From positions 293,976 to 357,975 of the forward strand of contig NZ_JAAOXD010000004.1 in the NCBI RefSeq assembly GCF_014694315.1: 64,000 nt of DNA, written 5' to 3'. Numbering within the stretch: position 1 is the first letter of the stretch; the number at the start of each line of letters is the position of its first letter. The translations under genes and the position numbers were made by a program. The DNA comes from Arthrobacter ipis. GTDB lineage: Bacteria; Actinomycetota; Actinomycetes; Actinomycetales; Micrococcaceae. The notes below the pieces were generated by a model that saw only the letters and a program-made list of their open reading frames with translations, was not told the origin of the DNA and searched no databases. This document shows, one piece after another, positions 1 to 7,527 of this stretch.

Positions 1-298
1 TGATGGCGACGATGACGGCGGACCAGCCCAGGCCCATGAGTTCGCCGAGGGCGTACCAGAGGGCGATGGAGAGGAACAGGAGCACGAAGTGCCCGGCGAC
101 GCCGGCGCCGGCGAGCATGCCGCCGCCTTTGCCGGCGCGGGTGCCGGACTGCTTGAGTTCGGCTTTGGCGAGTTCGATTTCCTGCCGGATCAGGGTGGAC
201 AGGTCCCGGGTGACCTCACCGAGGAGATCACCCAGGGAAGTGGTGTCGGCCTTCGCGTGCGCCTCCGTCGGAGGGATGTCAGGTATCTGGCTGCTCAC
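1..298 (-). CDS. Phage holin family (Actinobacterial Holin-X) membrane protein, partial at the window edge
   Basis: The reverse strand reads open from a GTG at 298 to the window edge, giving the N-terminal 99 residues. An acidic start is followed by a helix with LGDLLGEVTRDLSTLIRQEI and ELAKAELKQSG, then a glycine-rich first membrane segment (GMLAGAGVAGHFVLLFLSIA). This is the layout of the Actinobacterial Holin-X family (PF07332), small proteins named for holin-like topology and usually found beside stress genes; a phage lysis role is not implied. The GTG overlaps the TGA of the upstream gene (GTGA), so the two are very likely one operon and translationally coupled. The C-terminus lies outside the window. 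Confidence 0.75.
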   Translation of the reverse strand, partial: MSSQIPDIPPTEAHAKADTTSLGDLLGEVTRDLSTLIRQEIELAKAELKQSGTRAGKGGGMLAGAGVAGHFVLLFLSIALWYALGELMGLGWSAVIVAI

Positions 299-1293
299 AG
301 GGGACGACCCCCACCCTCGGTATCATCAGTATCCCGGCGCCTCGGCTCGCCGTACCCTGGTTCGCCATATCCCGGCTCGCCGATCGCCGGCTCTCCGATG
401 CCCGGTTCGCCGTAAGCGGGCTGGCCAGTGGCGGGTTCCCCATAGGCTGGTTCACCGTACGCGGGCTGGCCGTAGGCGGGCTGACCGTAGGCGGGCTGAC
501 CGGTCGTCTGTTCCCCATAAGTCGGCTCGCCGTAGGCCGGCTGGGTATAGGCGGGTTCTCCCAGTCCGGCCTGGTCATACAGCGGTGTGCCGATCCCGGC
601 GTCAAGGCTGCTTTCGGTGACCGGCGGCTGGACGGGGTAGGGCGGAACTGTGCCCGCGTATCCTGCGGCGGTTCCCGTCTCCGGGGCACCGGCCTGCAGG
701 CTGCGGCCCAGACGGCCTGCAAGCATGCCCGCGCCAGCCGCGAGGAGCAGGAAGGTACCGGGGCGCTGGCGGGCGAAGGACTTCACTTCGTCCAGCAGGG
801 AGCCGGGGTCGCGGTTATCAAGCCACGACGCAACCGACTCGGAGCGGTCTGCGGCCTGCCGGATCAGGTCCGACGCAACGCCCTGCTGGTCCGGCGCGTC
901 GGCCATGGAGCGCAGCTGCGACGAGATGGTGCGGATGCCTTCGGCGGCCTTGGTCTGCTGGGTACCGGCCTGGCTGGTCAGATCAGACTTCGCCTGGTGC
1001 AGCAGATCCTTGGCACTGTTCTTCGCCTCGTAGGCAACGTTCTTCGCCTCAGTCTTGGCCGTCCCGGCAACGTTCTGGGCGGCGACTTTAGTCTCGCCTG
1101 CGACGTTCGCGGCCTCATCCTTCGCCACGTCCTTCTTCGAGGATGCATCATCCTGGTAGCCCGGGCTGCCGGTGTAGCCAGTGGTGCCCGCTCCAGTTGC
1201 GCCGTAACCGGTGGTGCCGGCGCCGTAACCCGAATTCTGTGTGGCCGGGGGAGCGGTGAGGTCTTCATCCTGCGGCCATTGGTTCTCAGTCAT
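295..1293 (-). CDS. Stress-type protein with C-terminal GEPAYGQPAYG repeats
   Basis: 332 aa. The N-terminus is Gly/Tyr/Thr-rich. Residues of about 55-110 form a Lys/Ala/Glu-rich amphipathic stretch (KDVAKDEAANVAGETK, AKTEAKNVAYEAKNSAKDLL) like LEA-type or nutrient-stress proteins. A conserved helix follows (IRTISSQLRSMAD, SVASWLDNRDPGSLL, SFARQRPGTFLLLAAGAGML) containing one hydrophobic segment. The last 100 residues repeat (A/T)YG(E/Q)P in units of 5-6 residues. It is the first gene of an operon with the Holin-X protein, joined by a GTGA overlap. The ATG at 1293 follows GAAAGAGAG, a usable ribosome site. The function is not established. Association with stress and the envelope is inferred from the operon and from the promoter element shared with the divergent PRC-barrel gene. 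Confidence 0.7.
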   Translation of the reverse strand: MTENQWPQDEDLTAPPATQNSGYGAGTTGYGATGAGTTGYTGSPGYQDDASSKKDVAKDEAANVAGETKVAAQNVAGTAKTEAKNVAYEAKNSAKDLLHQAKSDLTSQAGTQQTKAAEGIRTISSQLRSMADAPDQQGVASDLIRQAADRSESVASWLDNRDPGSLLDEVKSFARQRPGTFLLLAAGAGMLAGRLGRSLQAGAPETGTAAGYAGTVPPYPVQPPVTESSLDAGIGTPLYDQAGLGEPAYTQPAYGEPTYGEQTTGQPAYGQPAYGQPAYGEPAYGEPATGQPAYGEPGIGEPAIGEPGYGEPGYGEPRRRDTDDTEGGGRPL

Positions 1294-1357
1294 CTTCGCT
1301 CTCTCTTTCCGAAAGGGTCAGTTGCTGTACAGGAACCAGCGTTGCTGGCATGCAATG

Positions 1358-1392
1358 GTAAGCATGTTTACTAATAAATAGTAAGCACCCTT
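1358..1392. promoter_or_regulatory. Near-palindrome GTAAGCATGTTTAC plus half-site, upstream of the repeat-protein operon
   Basis: GTAAGCATGTTTAC lies at 1358-1371, with a second half-site AGTAAGCA from 1380, in an AT-rich patch 66 bp before the start at 1293. It matches the element at 1524-1535 and those near katE. A role as an operator or as part of a stress promoter is inferred. Confidence 0.45.
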
Positions 1393-1523
1393 GGCATTTT
1401 TTCTCAGCTTTACTTTGGTGTCATGGTACGAAGTGGGCCGAGGGCCGCGTAATGGCGCGGAATTCCGGCGCGCCCCTGCTCCCGGCATCAAGAAAAAAGC
1501 TAAGTAGCTTGCCAATCTGATAG

Positions 1524-1541
1524 TAAGCATGCTTAGGGTAT
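1524..1541. promoter_or_regulatory. Perfect palindrome TAAGCATGCTTA followed by GGGTAT
   Basis: TAAGCATGCTTA (1524-1535) is a perfect 12-bp palindrome. It is directly followed by GGGTAT (1536-1541), which resembles the -10 box of SigB/SigF-type stress promoters in actinobacteria. I see no clear GTTT -35 box at the usual distance, so the promoter call is tentative. It lies 170 bp upstream of the PRC-barrel/DUF2382 gene. The rest of the 1294-1704 gap holds no other feature I can identify. Confidence 0.45.
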
Positions 1542-1704
1542 AGGTGCGGGGCCGGAGTATTTGCCTCGGCCCGCCGGCGGACGCCCGCCACGCACGGCAG
1601 TTGCCGCTCTTCGGCGGCACAGCGCGCCGTGGCGTCGCACCGTCGTCGCCGGTTCAACGTGAACAGCCAAAAGTGGACAAGAAGTCAACATTCAAGGAGA
1701 CAGA

Positions 1705-2580
1705 ATGCTCGCCAAGGAACACATCGACGACCTGCTGAACAAGAACGGCAACATCCTGTCGACAGACGGGGGCAAGATAGGTTCCGTCGGACAGGTGTAT
1801 GCGGACGACGACAACGGGCAGCCTACGTGGGTAACCGCACGGACGGGCCTTTTCGGTACCTCCGAATCCTTCATCCCCCTCGAAGGTGCCCGGGTTGATG
1901 GAGCCGACATCGTCGTCCCGTACACCAAAGAGCAGGTGAAGGACGCCCCGCGCGTGGATGCGGAGGGACACCTTGATCCCGCCGAAGAGGACCGGCTCTA
2001 CGAGCACTACCAGCTGAGCGGAACGGTTACTTACACCGAAGCGGCGAACGGCCACACCGCCGACTCCGGCGGGACGGCCGACCGGTCCGCGGCCGGCCTT
2101 TCCGCCACTGAGCGGGATGCCGGATTCGCCGCCACAGGCGGCGGCGGAACGTACAGCGCGGCCGATGAGAGGGCTGGCCGTGACACGTACGGACTGGCCG
2201 ACGGTGACGCCATGACCCGCTCGGAGGAACGCGTGAATGTCGGCACGGAAAGGCAGGCCGCCGGCCGGGCGCGTCTGCGCAAATACGTGGTGACCGAAAA
2301 CGTAACCCAGACCGTTCCCGTGCAGCGCGAGGAAGTGCGGCTGGAGCGCGAACCGATCACCGACGGAAACAGGGGCGAGGCGCTGGGCGGGCCGGACATC
2401 AGCGAGGCAGAACACGACGAAGTGGTGCTTCACGAGGAACGTCCGGTGGTGGACAAGGAAACTGTGCCCGTTGAGCGAGTCAGGCTGGACACGGAAACCG
2501 TCACCGACGAGGTCACCGTGGATGAACAAGTCCGCAAGGAGCGCATTGAGGCCGACGGCGTAGAGAAAACCCGCCACTAA
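1705..2580 (+). CDS. PRC-barrel domain protein with C-terminal DUF2382 (YsnF/AvaK-like)
   Basis: 291 aa, ATG preceded by AAGGAGACAGA. Residues 1-100 are a PRC-barrel domain (start MLAKEHIDDLLNKNG, then KIGSVGQVYADDDNGQPTWV and FIPLEGARVDGADIVVPY), a fold used for RNA or protein contacts and common in actinobacterial stress proteins. A Gly/Ala/Asp-rich linker follows. Residues of about 190-285 form a DUF2382 domain (LRKYVVTENVTQTVPVQREE, VVLHEERPVVDKETVPVERV), named YsnF/AvaK in stress-induced proteins. It is divergent from the repeat-protein operon. The biochemical role is unknown; membership of a general stress regulon is inferred from family and promoter. Confidence 0.85.
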   Translation: MLAKEHIDDLLNKNGNILSTDGGKIGSVGQVYADDDNGQPTWVTARTGLFGTSESFIPLEGARVDGADIVVPYTKEQVKDAPRVDAEGHLDPAEEDRLYEHYQLSGTVTYTEAANGHTADSGGTADRSAAGLSATERDAGFAATGGGGTYSAADERAGRDTYGLADGDAMTRSEERVNVGTERQAAGRARLRKYVVTENVTQTVPVQREEVRLEREPITDGNRGEALGGPDISEAEHDEVVLHEERPVVDKETVPVERVRLDTETVTDEVTVDEQVRKERIEADGVEKTRH

Positions 2581-2680
2581 TTGCCCCGCGCCGGGGCCGG
2601 CTTACTGGCCCCGGCGTTGCAGGCGTTGTGGGCTGGCATGTCGCCAGCACGGGCTCAAAGGGGAAAGAAGGTTCAAACCG

Positions 2681-3439
2681 ATGGTCCCGAATCCTGACGC
2701 GGAGCAGTGGGGGCCTCACCAGCTGCTGTCCATGGCCGCCAGGCTTGTCCAGCGAAGGCAGGACCAGGCGCTGGCCGAGCTCGGCCTCACCCACGCTGCA
2801 GTCATCGCGCTGCAGGGCCTCCTTGCCGGGCCGTTGAACCAGGAACAGTTGGCCTCTGATATCAAAGTCCGCAGTCAGTCCATTGGCCGGGTCCTGTCGC
2901 GGCTCGAGGAGGCCGGGCTCGTGACTCGTGCGTCCAGTTCCTTGGACAGGCGGCACAACGAGGTTTCCATCACGGAAGCAGGCCGTCAGGCACTGGAGGC
3001 GGCCAGGAAAGCTGAGCAGGATGCGCTGCCCCCCGACGTCGTCGAGGGTACCGTCCTGGGACGGGAGCTGGCGCGGGTCATCAGCTACTTTCCGGGCCGC
3101 GCCAAGCCCGGCTCCGCAAAGAACCAGAATCCGGCCGCAGCCGTCGGCGACCCAGCCGCGGACGACACTGCGGAAGCCCGCTCATCCGTAGCCGGTGCGC
3201 CAGCAGAAGGCGCGGAGGTCGAAGGCGTGATGCCCGCAGCCAGTGCGTTTACTGAAGGTGTGCCGGCAAATGGGCAGCAGGCTTCGAGCGCGGATACTGC
3301 TGCGGAACCTGCCTTACAGGAACCCGCTTCCGGAGACGAGGTTGCCGCGCAGGACGCTGCGCCGGCGCCGGAGGACCACGGCGGAAGAAGGCAGAAGCCA
3401 GATGGCGTGAGCGACTCGGGCCCTGAGCAGGCGGACTGA
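2681..3439 (+). CDS. MarR-family transcriptional regulator with a long disordered C-terminal tail
   Basis: 252 aa, ATG preceded by GGGGAAAGAAGG. Residues of about 10-115 give a MarR winged helix: LNQEQLASDIKVRSQSIGRV is the helix-turn-helix with recognition helix, LSRLEEAGLVTRASSSLDRR runs into the wing, and VSITEAGRQALEAARKAE is the start of the dimer helix. Typical MarR proteins stop near 145-160 aa. Here about 110 residues rich in Ala, Pro, Glu and Gly are added, with no visible domain. No divergent or cotranscribed partner is apparent and the target genes are unknown. A strong terminator follows directly. The tail may be a real feature of this lineage, since composition and frame stay coding-like to the stop. 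Confidence 0.8.
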   Translation: MVPNPDAEQWGPHQLLSMAARLVQRRQDQALAELGLTHAAVIALQGLLAGPLNQEQLASDIKVRSQSIGRVLSRLEEAGLVTRASSSLDRRHNEVSITEAGRQALEAARKAEQDALPPDVVEGTVLGRELARVISYFPGRAKPGSAKNQNPAAAVGDPAADDTAEARSSVAGAPAEGAEVEGVMPAASAFTEGVPANGQQASSADTAAEPALQEPASGDEVAAQDAAPAPEDHGGRRQKPDGVSDSGPEQAD

Positions 3440-3450
3440 TCATTGAGGAA

Positions 3451-3487
3451 GGAAAGTGCCGCCGCGCCGCGCGCGGCGGCACTTTCC
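3451..3487 (+). terminator. Strong hairpin between convergent genes
   Basis: GGAAAGTGCCGCCGCG (3451-3466) pairs perfectly with CGCGGCGGCACTTTCC (3472-3487) around a 5-nt loop. It lies between the MarR gene and the end of the convergent repeat-peptide gene, so it may terminate both. No long U tract follows. Confidence 0.75.
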
Positions 3488-3548
3488 TGTTTGCGTACTC
3501 CGGTTCGGGCTCAATGCCGGACCTTGCCTTGGCTTCGCTGCGCGAGCC

Positions 3549-3758
3549 CTAGCGTCCCTCTCGCATCGGGTCCGGCCAGTTGCCGATGAGACCGGACATG
3601 GGGTCGGGCCAGTTACCGATGCGGCCGGACATGGGGTCGGGCCAGTTGCCGATGCGGCCGCGCATGGGGTCGGGCCAGTTGCCGATCCGGCCGCTAAGGG
3701 GTCCGGACTGGGGACGGGACGGGCGAGGGGCAGCGGACAGCGGGGCGTGGGTAGACAT
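3549..3758 (-). CDS. Small protein with four tandem IGNWPDPM repeats, unknown function
   Basis: 69 aa. I start it at the ATG 3758-3756 because CAGGAGAAC lies at good Shine-Dalgarno distance; the frame also stays open upstream but without a better start. The first 22 residues are Ser/Pro/Ala-rich and carry no signal peptide. They are followed by four 11-residue units, (G)(R/L)IGNWPDPM(R/S), invariant in IGNWPDPM, and a short REGR end. At DNA level the repeats have a 33-bp period. It lies 88 bp downstream of the secreted Pro-rich protein gene on the same strand and could share its transcript. No modification enzyme, transporter or protease lies next to it. I do not recognise the family. The regular leader-plus-repeats layout recalls multi-core peptide precursors, but nothing in the window proves that. 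Confidence 0.6.
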   Translation of the reverse strand: MSTHAPLSAAPRPSRPQSGPLSGRIGNWPDPMRGRIGNWPDPMSGRIGNWPDPMSGLIGNWPDPMREGR

Positions 3759-3846
3759 GACATGTTCTCCTGACTGAACTGATGGTCCTTGCGCAGGATT
3801 GCGCAGGTGGTCTTTTCTGCCCCGAATGCGGGCAGAGCTGACCTGT

Positions 3847-5016
3847 TCAGTCGGGGGAAGACCCCGGATCGACGGCTGGGCTGGAGGGAAGGTGCTGGGC
3901 AGCGTCGAACACGCGGACGCCGGCAAACAAGGGCGTCCGGTCCCAATCTCCCGCCACTTCGGCGGCCTGGGCGCCAGAGCCTTCTGAACCTGAGAAGGAG
4001 TTACCCGACGTTCCCTCGCTCACGGCAAAGGATTGAAGAAAGCGGTCGCCGGGCCGTGCAACGACATGCGGTTTGTGGACAGGGGGCCTGGCGCCGGCCA
4101 GTTCACGAATCTGGGGCGTCGTCATCTGAAGTTCGACCAGCGAGAGGCCCGTGCCGGCGAGCGGCAGTCCGGCGCCGGTAGCGGGCAGGACCTGGACTGC
4201 TGTTTCCACCGATGTTGCCGGCCCCGCATTGCCTCCTGCCGTCGGAGCGGCGGTCCGCGGCCCAACCGCCGAGGGCGGAGCGGCATGTGGCGGCGCAGCA
4301 CGATCTGGCGCGTTCCCCCCGGCGCTGGGAACCGGCGTCGTCGGCGTGACTCCCGGTACCGGAGCCGCGGGCAGCCCCCGCGCCGGCACTGAAGGAACGG
4401 GAACCGAGGGAACAGGCACTGAAGGAACCGGGACTGAAAGAAGCGGCAGCGAAGGGACCGGCACTGACGGGGCCGGCACTGACGGGACAGGCACCGAGGG
4501 AAGCGGTAGCGAAGGAATGCCGGGCACAGCAGGCTTCGCAGGTAGCCGTGGCACCGACGAAACGATGTGCTCTGCGGCCGTTATCAGGTTGTCCGCCTTG
4601 GCGAGCACGGGCGCCGTCGCCGTGGTCACGGAAGTGACCGCCGTCGATGCCCTACTGACCACGGCGCCCGCCGTGCCCGCTACCGTGCCGGCGACACTGG
4701 ACACAGGCTTGGTGACTGCAGCAGGAAGGCTAGGTGCTGCCGGCAGCGCAGGAACCACCGGCAGCAGCTTGCGCGCCGGGGCAACCTGGGAGACGGGGGA
4801 CGCCAGCGGAGCAGACACTGCCGACTGCGCGATGGCAGTGACGGGAGCTGTGGCGAGGGAACCGGCGTTGAGGGAACCGGAGCCAAACGAGTCGTTGTCC
4901 CCGGATGCCGCGCCTGCGGATGCCGCGCCCCAGATAATCCAAGCCAGGGCGAGGAGAACGGGCAACAGGAGGGCACGCACGACCGCAGCCTTGTGAAGGC
5001 GCAAGCTCTTGCCCAT
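3847..5016 (-). CDS. Secreted Pro/Val/Ala-rich low-complexity protein ending in DPGSSPD
   Basis: 389 aa. The start is the ATG 5016-5014, placed by GGGGGGTGA just upstream and by a clear signal peptide (MGKSLRLHKAAVVRALLLPV, then LLALAWIIWGAASAGAASG). The frame is open further upstream without a better ribosome site. The mature part is Ala/Pro/Val-rich and contains a run of (L/V)PSVPVPSVPVPS-type pentapeptides at about residues 165-215. The C-terminal third is more ordered (LSLVELQMTTPQIRELAGAR) and the protein ends AVDPGSSPD. The gene at 23186-24388 shares the layout and the DPGSSPD end, so the two are paralogues. Cell-surface or wall-spanning location is inferred. There is no LPXTG motif. 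Confidence 0.65.
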   Translation of the reverse strand: MGKSLRLHKAAVVRALLLPVLLALAWIIWGAASAGAASGDNDSFGSGSLNAGSLATAPVTAIAQSAVSAPLASPVSQVAPARKLLPVVPALPAAPSLPAAVTKPVSSVAGTVAGTAGAVVSRASTAVTSVTTATAPVLAKADNLITAAEHIVSSVPRLPAKPAVPGIPSLPLPSVPVPSVPAPSVPVPSLPLLSVPVPSVPVPSVPVPSVPARGLPAAPVPGVTPTTPVPSAGGNAPDRAAPPHAAPPSAVGPRTAAPTAGGNAGPATSVETAVQVLPATGAGLPLAGTGLSLVELQMTTPQIRELAGARPPVHKPHVVARPGDRFLQSFAVSEGTSGNSFSGSEGSGAQAAEVAGDWDRTPLFAGVRVFDAAQHLPSSPAVDPGSSPD

Positions 5017-5147
5017 TCGAATCACCCCCCAGCGCAATGGAAGACCAGAATATGCCCGGCGCCCGGTTCCGTCCATAGGAAAAAAGTATTTGCGCATGAT
5101 CGGGTCCGCTGAACCGCAATAAAATTGGAGCAGAAGGTGCAAATGGG

Positions 5148-5330
5148 ATGTCTGGATCCATCGTCGTCGTCCTTGTGCTGCTGGCCGCAATTGCCGTCGT
5201 TGCCATTGCTGCAACAGTGCTGGCCGTCCTGCGCGACGGGCGCGGCGAAGTCCGAAGCGAACCGTCCGAGGAGCCGTGGACTGCCGGAAACCTGCCCAGC
5301 GAGCCCTACGCCCTGATTCGCTTTAAGTAG
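5148..5330 (+). CDS. Small single-pass membrane protein
   Basis: 60 aa, ATG preceded by AGAAGGTG. A hydrophobic stretch of about 25 residues (SIVVVLVLLAAIAVVAIAAT) at the N-terminus is followed by a short charged tail ending LPSEPYALIRFK. This layout suggests an N-out, tail-in membrane anchor or a very small subunit. It is divergent from the secreted Pro-rich gene across a 131-bp gap. I do not recognise a family. The ribosome site, hydrophobic segment and hairpin after the stop support a real gene. Confidence 0.5.
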   Translation: MSGSIVVVLVLLAAIAVVAIAATVLAVLRDGRGEVRSEPSEEPWTAGNLPSEPYALIRFK

Positions 5331-5416
5331 CGAACTGGGAACCATCTCGGTGCCCTGGCCTTTGCAGCCGGCGCCGTCATTCATGGTTGGGAAGGGCACG
5401 CCTTGCCAGAGACAAA

Positions 5417-5459
5417 GTTGGTGCAGCCGCCCACGACTTGCGTGGCCGCCTGCACCAAC
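5417..5459. terminator. Inverted repeat between convergent genes
   Basis: GTTGGTGCAG (from 5417) pairs with CTGCACCAAC (to 5459). The inner arms also pair with a few mismatches, ending in CCACG/CGTGG. It sits between the stop at 5330 and the convergent stop at 5531, fitting a shared terminator. The remaining 5331-5530 sequence shows nothing else. Confidence 0.5.
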
Positions 5460-5530
5460 CGGTAGTACGAATACTCAGATTAGATATCTACTCATTCGCG
5501 GCTCCTAGTTCCCGGCGTTCGCGGTCCGGG

Positions 5531-5992
5531 CTATCTCCTGTCCTCGACCGAATGCCGTGAAAACATCCAGCCACAGGCAATCATCAGCACGCCAAGCACC
5601 ATGTGCGTCCAGTTGTCCGGCATATTCAGCGACAGGAAGTTGGCCGCCGAATCTACTCCGACACTGAGCCCGTAAATGCTGAGGACGATGTACAGCGCAC
5701 CGGCGCCCATGAGGAACCTGCGCGCGCCCATTTCGCTCCGGGACATGGCCCAGCCGGTTGCGCCGATAACCAGCTGCACGATGTTGAGCAGCATGGATAC
5801 CTGGAACAAGCCGAGGAACATGGCGTGAGAATCAGGCCCAAGGAACATCAGTTCGCCATACCGTGCGGTGATGCCCGGGATGAACCCCAGCACACCGACC
5901 ACCATCAAGACAATACCTACACCCATGCCAGCGTTCTGGACGTCAGTCCTGCCAAAGTGAACGCCGTGTGCATGTGGGGATGCGGTAGTCAT
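5531..5992 (-). CDS. DUF4383 domain integral membrane protein
   Basis: 153 aa from the ATG at 5992, chosen over the in-frame ATG at 6004 because GGAGG lies five bases before it. Four hydrophobic segments are visible (VGIVLMVVGVLGFIPGI, MFLGLFQVSMLLNIVQLVIG, FLMGAGALYIVLSIYGLSVG, WTHMVLGVLMIACGWMF). The conserved patterns GFIPGIT, FQVSMLLNIVQLVIG and NWTHMVLG are those of the DUF4383 family, four-helix proteins of unknown function common in actinobacteria. The N-terminus (ASPHAHGVHFG) is His-rich. No functional partner is apparent. Confidence 0.85.
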   Translation of the reverse strand: MTTASPHAHGVHFGRTDVQNAGMGVGIVLMVVGVLGFIPGITARYGELMFLGPDSHAMFLGLFQVSMLLNIVQLVIGATGWAMSRSEMGARRFLMGAGALYIVLSIYGLSVGVDSAANFLSLNMPDNWTHMVLGVLMIACGWMFSRHSVEDRR

Positions 5993-6147
5993 TTCTGCCT
6001 CCAACCACTGAATGCGGACAAGCTAAGTTTACGTCCGGCCCTCTGAAAAAGCGCTCGCGGTTGAGCTTGCCCGTACTGGTGCCAGCGGAGTGCGGTCCGA
6101 CTTCTCACGCCGTTGAGCCTGTCGCAAACAGGCGGGCCGGGCCTCGC

Positions 6148-7485
6148 ATGGCACGATGGGAGGCGATGAAACTGCGCGCTGACCAGACCGGAGACCGTGG
6201 CCTCCCCATGCCCCTGTGGCTGCAGGGCGGGCTCGAGTCCGCGCAGGCGGCGGTGATTTCCGCACTGCTGGTCATCGCACCCATCGTTGCGGTGTGGGCC
6301 ACCTCGGGTTTCGGAAGCAGCGGCCTCGATGCCCTGGCGCGGCTCGCCGGCCAGGCTTGGCTGGTCATCCACGGGGTGCCCCTCTACCTCACCGCGGTGG
6401 GGGAGGGTGCCGCCGCCAGGCCGGAGACCGGCACCCTGTCGCTGCTTCCGCTGGGCCTGACCCTCGTCCCGTTCCTGCTGGCCTGGCGGGCGGGCAGGCG
6501 CCTGGCCCGGGCGTCGTACACGGACCAGTTGTGGCAGGCGCTGCTCGGCTCGTGGCTGGTCTATGCGGGTTTTGGCATCGCCACAGGATTCATCTGCCGG
6601 ACCGAGGACGTTGGGGTCTTCCTGTGGTGGGCCGGGCTCCTCCCGTTGGTTCCGTTCGGCCTCGGCATGGTGATCGGCGCCCGGCGGGAGGCCGGTTCAT
6701 GGAGCCGCCTGATCGGCGTCGACGCCGTGGACTGGATCGCCCGCACCAGCCAGCATTCGCGGTGGGCGGGTTCGTACTTGGCTTCCGCCGCCAAGGCAGG
6801 CTTCGTGGCTGTTATCGCGGCGCTCGCCATCTCCTCGTCCCTGCTGGCCTTGGATCTCTTCATCCACTGGAACCTTGTGGTGGCGGTTTATGAAAAGCTC
6901 GACGCCGGACCCGTCGGAGGCGCGGCCCTCACCATTGCGCAGCTCGGGTTCCTGCCCAACCTCGCAGTGTTCGCGCTCGCGTGGCTCAGCGGCTCCGGTT
7001 TCGCGCTGGGCGCCGGATCGCAGGTGGGTCCGCTGGGGACCGCCGTCGGACCGCTGCCCACCATCCCGGTTTTTGCGGCCATCCCTTCCGGCCCCCTCGA
7101 CTTCGGACCGGTGGCGCTGGTGGTTCCCGTGCTCGCCGGGGTCCTGGCCGGCTGGTGGTTCCTGCGCGAGGGGGAAAATCACTTCGACGAGTGGCTGTCC
7201 ATCAAGCTCCACGTCCGCTGGCTGACCGCCGCGGCGTCCACGCTGTTCCTGGCCCTCATCGTCGGAGCTGCTGCCGGCGTTCTGGCCGCGGCCCTCGCCT
7301 GGCTTGCGCGTGGCTCGGCCGGCATCGGCCGCCTCACGGATATCGGTCCAGACCCGCTGTGGACGGCTGTCTGGCTGATGGCGGAAGTCGGGATCGGCGT
7401 CGTAATTGGGTACGCAGCGGGACCGTGGCTGGAACGCCGCCAACTGCGGGACGCCGAGCTGGGGAGTGCACCGAACAGCAAATAG
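6148..7485 (+). CDS. DUF6350 polytopic membrane protein, neighbour of purN
   Basis: About 445 aa. Candidate starts are the ATG at 6148 and the ATG at 6166, the latter with GGGAGG only 2 nt away; neither is decisive. The protein has about nine to ten hydrophobic segments and almost no soluble domains, apart from a cytoplasmic loop around WSRLIGVDAVDWIARTSQ. Conserved membrane patterns such as LPLGLTLVPFLLAWRAGRRL and GSGFALGAGSQVGPLGTAVG place it in the DUF6350 family, which in actinobacteria typically sits directly before purN and is sometimes listed as PerM-like. Its function is not known. purN follows after a small opposite-strand membrane gene. Confidence 0.8.
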   Translation: MARWEAMKLRADQTGDRGLPMPLWLQGGLESAQAAVISALLVIAPIVAVWATSGFGSSGLDALARLAGQAWLVIHGVPLYLTAVGEGAAARPETGTLSLLPLGLTLVPFLLAWRAGRRLARASYTDQLWQALLGSWLVYAGFGIATGFICRTEDVGVFLWWAGLLPLVPFGLGMVIGARREAGSWSRLIGVDAVDWIARTSQHSRWAGSYLASAAKAGFVAVIAALAISSSLLALDLFIHWNLVVAVYEKLDAGPVGGAALTIAQLGFLPNLAVFALAWLSGSGFALGAGSQVGPLGTAVGPLPTIPVFAAIPSGPLDFGPVALVVPVLAGVLAGWWFLREGENHFDEWLSIKLHVRWLTAAASTLFLALIVGAAAGVLAAALAWLARGSAGIGRLTDIGPDPLWTAVWLMAEVGIGVVIGYAAGPWLERRQLRDAELGSAPNSK

Positions 7486-7527
7486 CCGGCCGAGCGGGCC
7501 GGCGGCCGGTGCCGGTGGCTCGCGGAG

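Noticed and set aside
295..298. Phage lysis cassette because of the Holin-X name
   Set aside because: There are no phage genes nearby, and Holin-X proteins are common chromosomal stress-operon members.
3580..3777. Plus-strand frame over the IGNWPDPM repeats (GSGQLPMRPDM units)
   Set aside because: The minus-strand frame has a Shine-Dalgarno sequence at proper distance and the plus frame does not. Repeats in both frames are unavoidable.
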